Shown here: in pieces, positions 5,067-5,272 of the stretch
Layout of the letters: every line of letters begins with the position of its first letter
Position numbering within the stretch: the stretch's first letter is position 1
NCBI GenBank assembly: GCA_026983935.1
Contig: JALSTC010000057.1
Location: 1 to 5,272 of the forward strand
DNA: 5,272 bases
Direction: 5' to 3'
Origin: Ardenticatenia bacterium
GTDB lineage: Bacteria; Chloroflexota; Anaerolineae; Aggregatilineales; Ch27
Translations under genes and position numbers: made by a program
Notes under the pieces: model-generated
Seen by the model: the letters and a program-made list of their open reading frames with translations, nothing else
Databases searched by the model: none
What the model was told of the DNA's origin: nothing

Positions 5067-5272
5067 TGCCAAAGTTTCCTGTTGATGCCCCGGTGCAGAA
5101 AGTCATCAAAGCGTTCGAACAACTTGGTTTTCATGTTGTTCGGCAGGGGGAATCACATATCAATGATACGCGACAATCCGGATGGCACACGAATGCCGTT
5201 GACGATGCCCAACCATCGCCGGATAAAAGGGTCGACCCTGCGGACGATATGCCGGCAGGCCGGTATCTCGCG
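5066..5272 (+). pseudogene. hicA: HicA-family toxin with a +1 frameshift (partial, right edge)
   Basis: HicA toxins are small mRNA interferases with a double-stranded-RNA-binding-like fold and one catalytic His. From ATG 5066 the frame reads MPKFPVDAPVQKVIKAFEQL, then GFHVVRQGE to residue 29, a good HicA N-terminus. After position 5152 the family sequence continues one frame over, from 5154: HISMIRDNPDGTRMPLTMPN, then HRRIKGSTLRTICRQAGIS up to the edge. So one extra base sits at about 5146-5153, either a G in the GGGGG run 5146-5150 (giving RQGNHIS) or T5153 (giving RQGEHIS). The shift falls at the predicted catalytic His. Frame 0 happens to keep a His (S-H, 5153-5158) and has no stop before the edge, so an aberrant product would still be made. 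It could be a real inactivation or a sequencing error. No own SD site; it overlaps hicB by 1 nt. Confidence 0.8.

Noticed and set aside
1..5272. tRNA, rRNA, riboswitch, CRISPR array or insertion sequence
   Set aside because: I read both strands and saw no cloverleaf, array of spaced repeats, transposase motif or terminal inverted repeats.

Overview
The window is about 5.3 kb of mostly GC-rich bacterial DNA. Lines I counted by hand run about 65-73% G+C in the core genes. It is gene-dense and mostly on the plus strand. The nadK...recN neighbourhood, the NAD kinase with a long C-terminal tail, the B-box zinc-finger membrane protein and the small HicB/HicA pair would all fit a Chloroflexota (Anaerolineae-like) genome, but no taxonomic marker is present and this is a guess from style.

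Left edge (1-714, minus strand): the 5' part of a radical SAM enzyme of the AmmeMemoRadiSam type, open to the edge of the window. It matches its family up to the second cysteine of the CxxxCxxC cluster motif. From the next cysteine the sequence becomes the N-terminal half of an intein (Hint domain: block A CFTGDT, block B TADH). The enzyme is therefore split by an intein placed exactly at the [4Fe-4S]/SAM-binding motif. This gene has no stop inside the window and is easily missed. It is the most interesting object here.

Divergent intergenic region (715-899): plausible promoters face both ways. Between their -35 boxes lie two overlapping inverted repeats, ATGTTCAGAACAT and AGAACATGGGTTCT. The second has the GAAC-N4-GTTC layout of a Gram-positive-type LexA box.

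Middle (900-2468): a small SRPBCC/START-like ligand-binding protein ends in a stem-loop terminator. A gap with two good promoter candidates follows, including a perfect TATAAT, leading into NAD kinase (GTG start).

Plus-strand operon (1578 to the right edge): NAD kinase, a B-box zinc-finger/multi-pass membrane protein, RecN (complete ABC/SMC-like DNA repair ATPase), then a HicB-type antitoxin 3 nt after recN. The HicB stop overlaps the start of a HicA-type toxin. hicA carries a +1 frameshift beside its predicted catalytic histidine and runs off the window. The HicBA pair is clearly lower in G+C (43-55%) than recN (68-73%), suggesting later acquisition.

Together this is housekeeping NADP synthesis and double-strand-break repair, flanked by two types of selfish or addiction element: an intein on the left and a toxin-antitoxin pair on the right. 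No RNA genes, CRISPR arrays or insertion sequences were seen.
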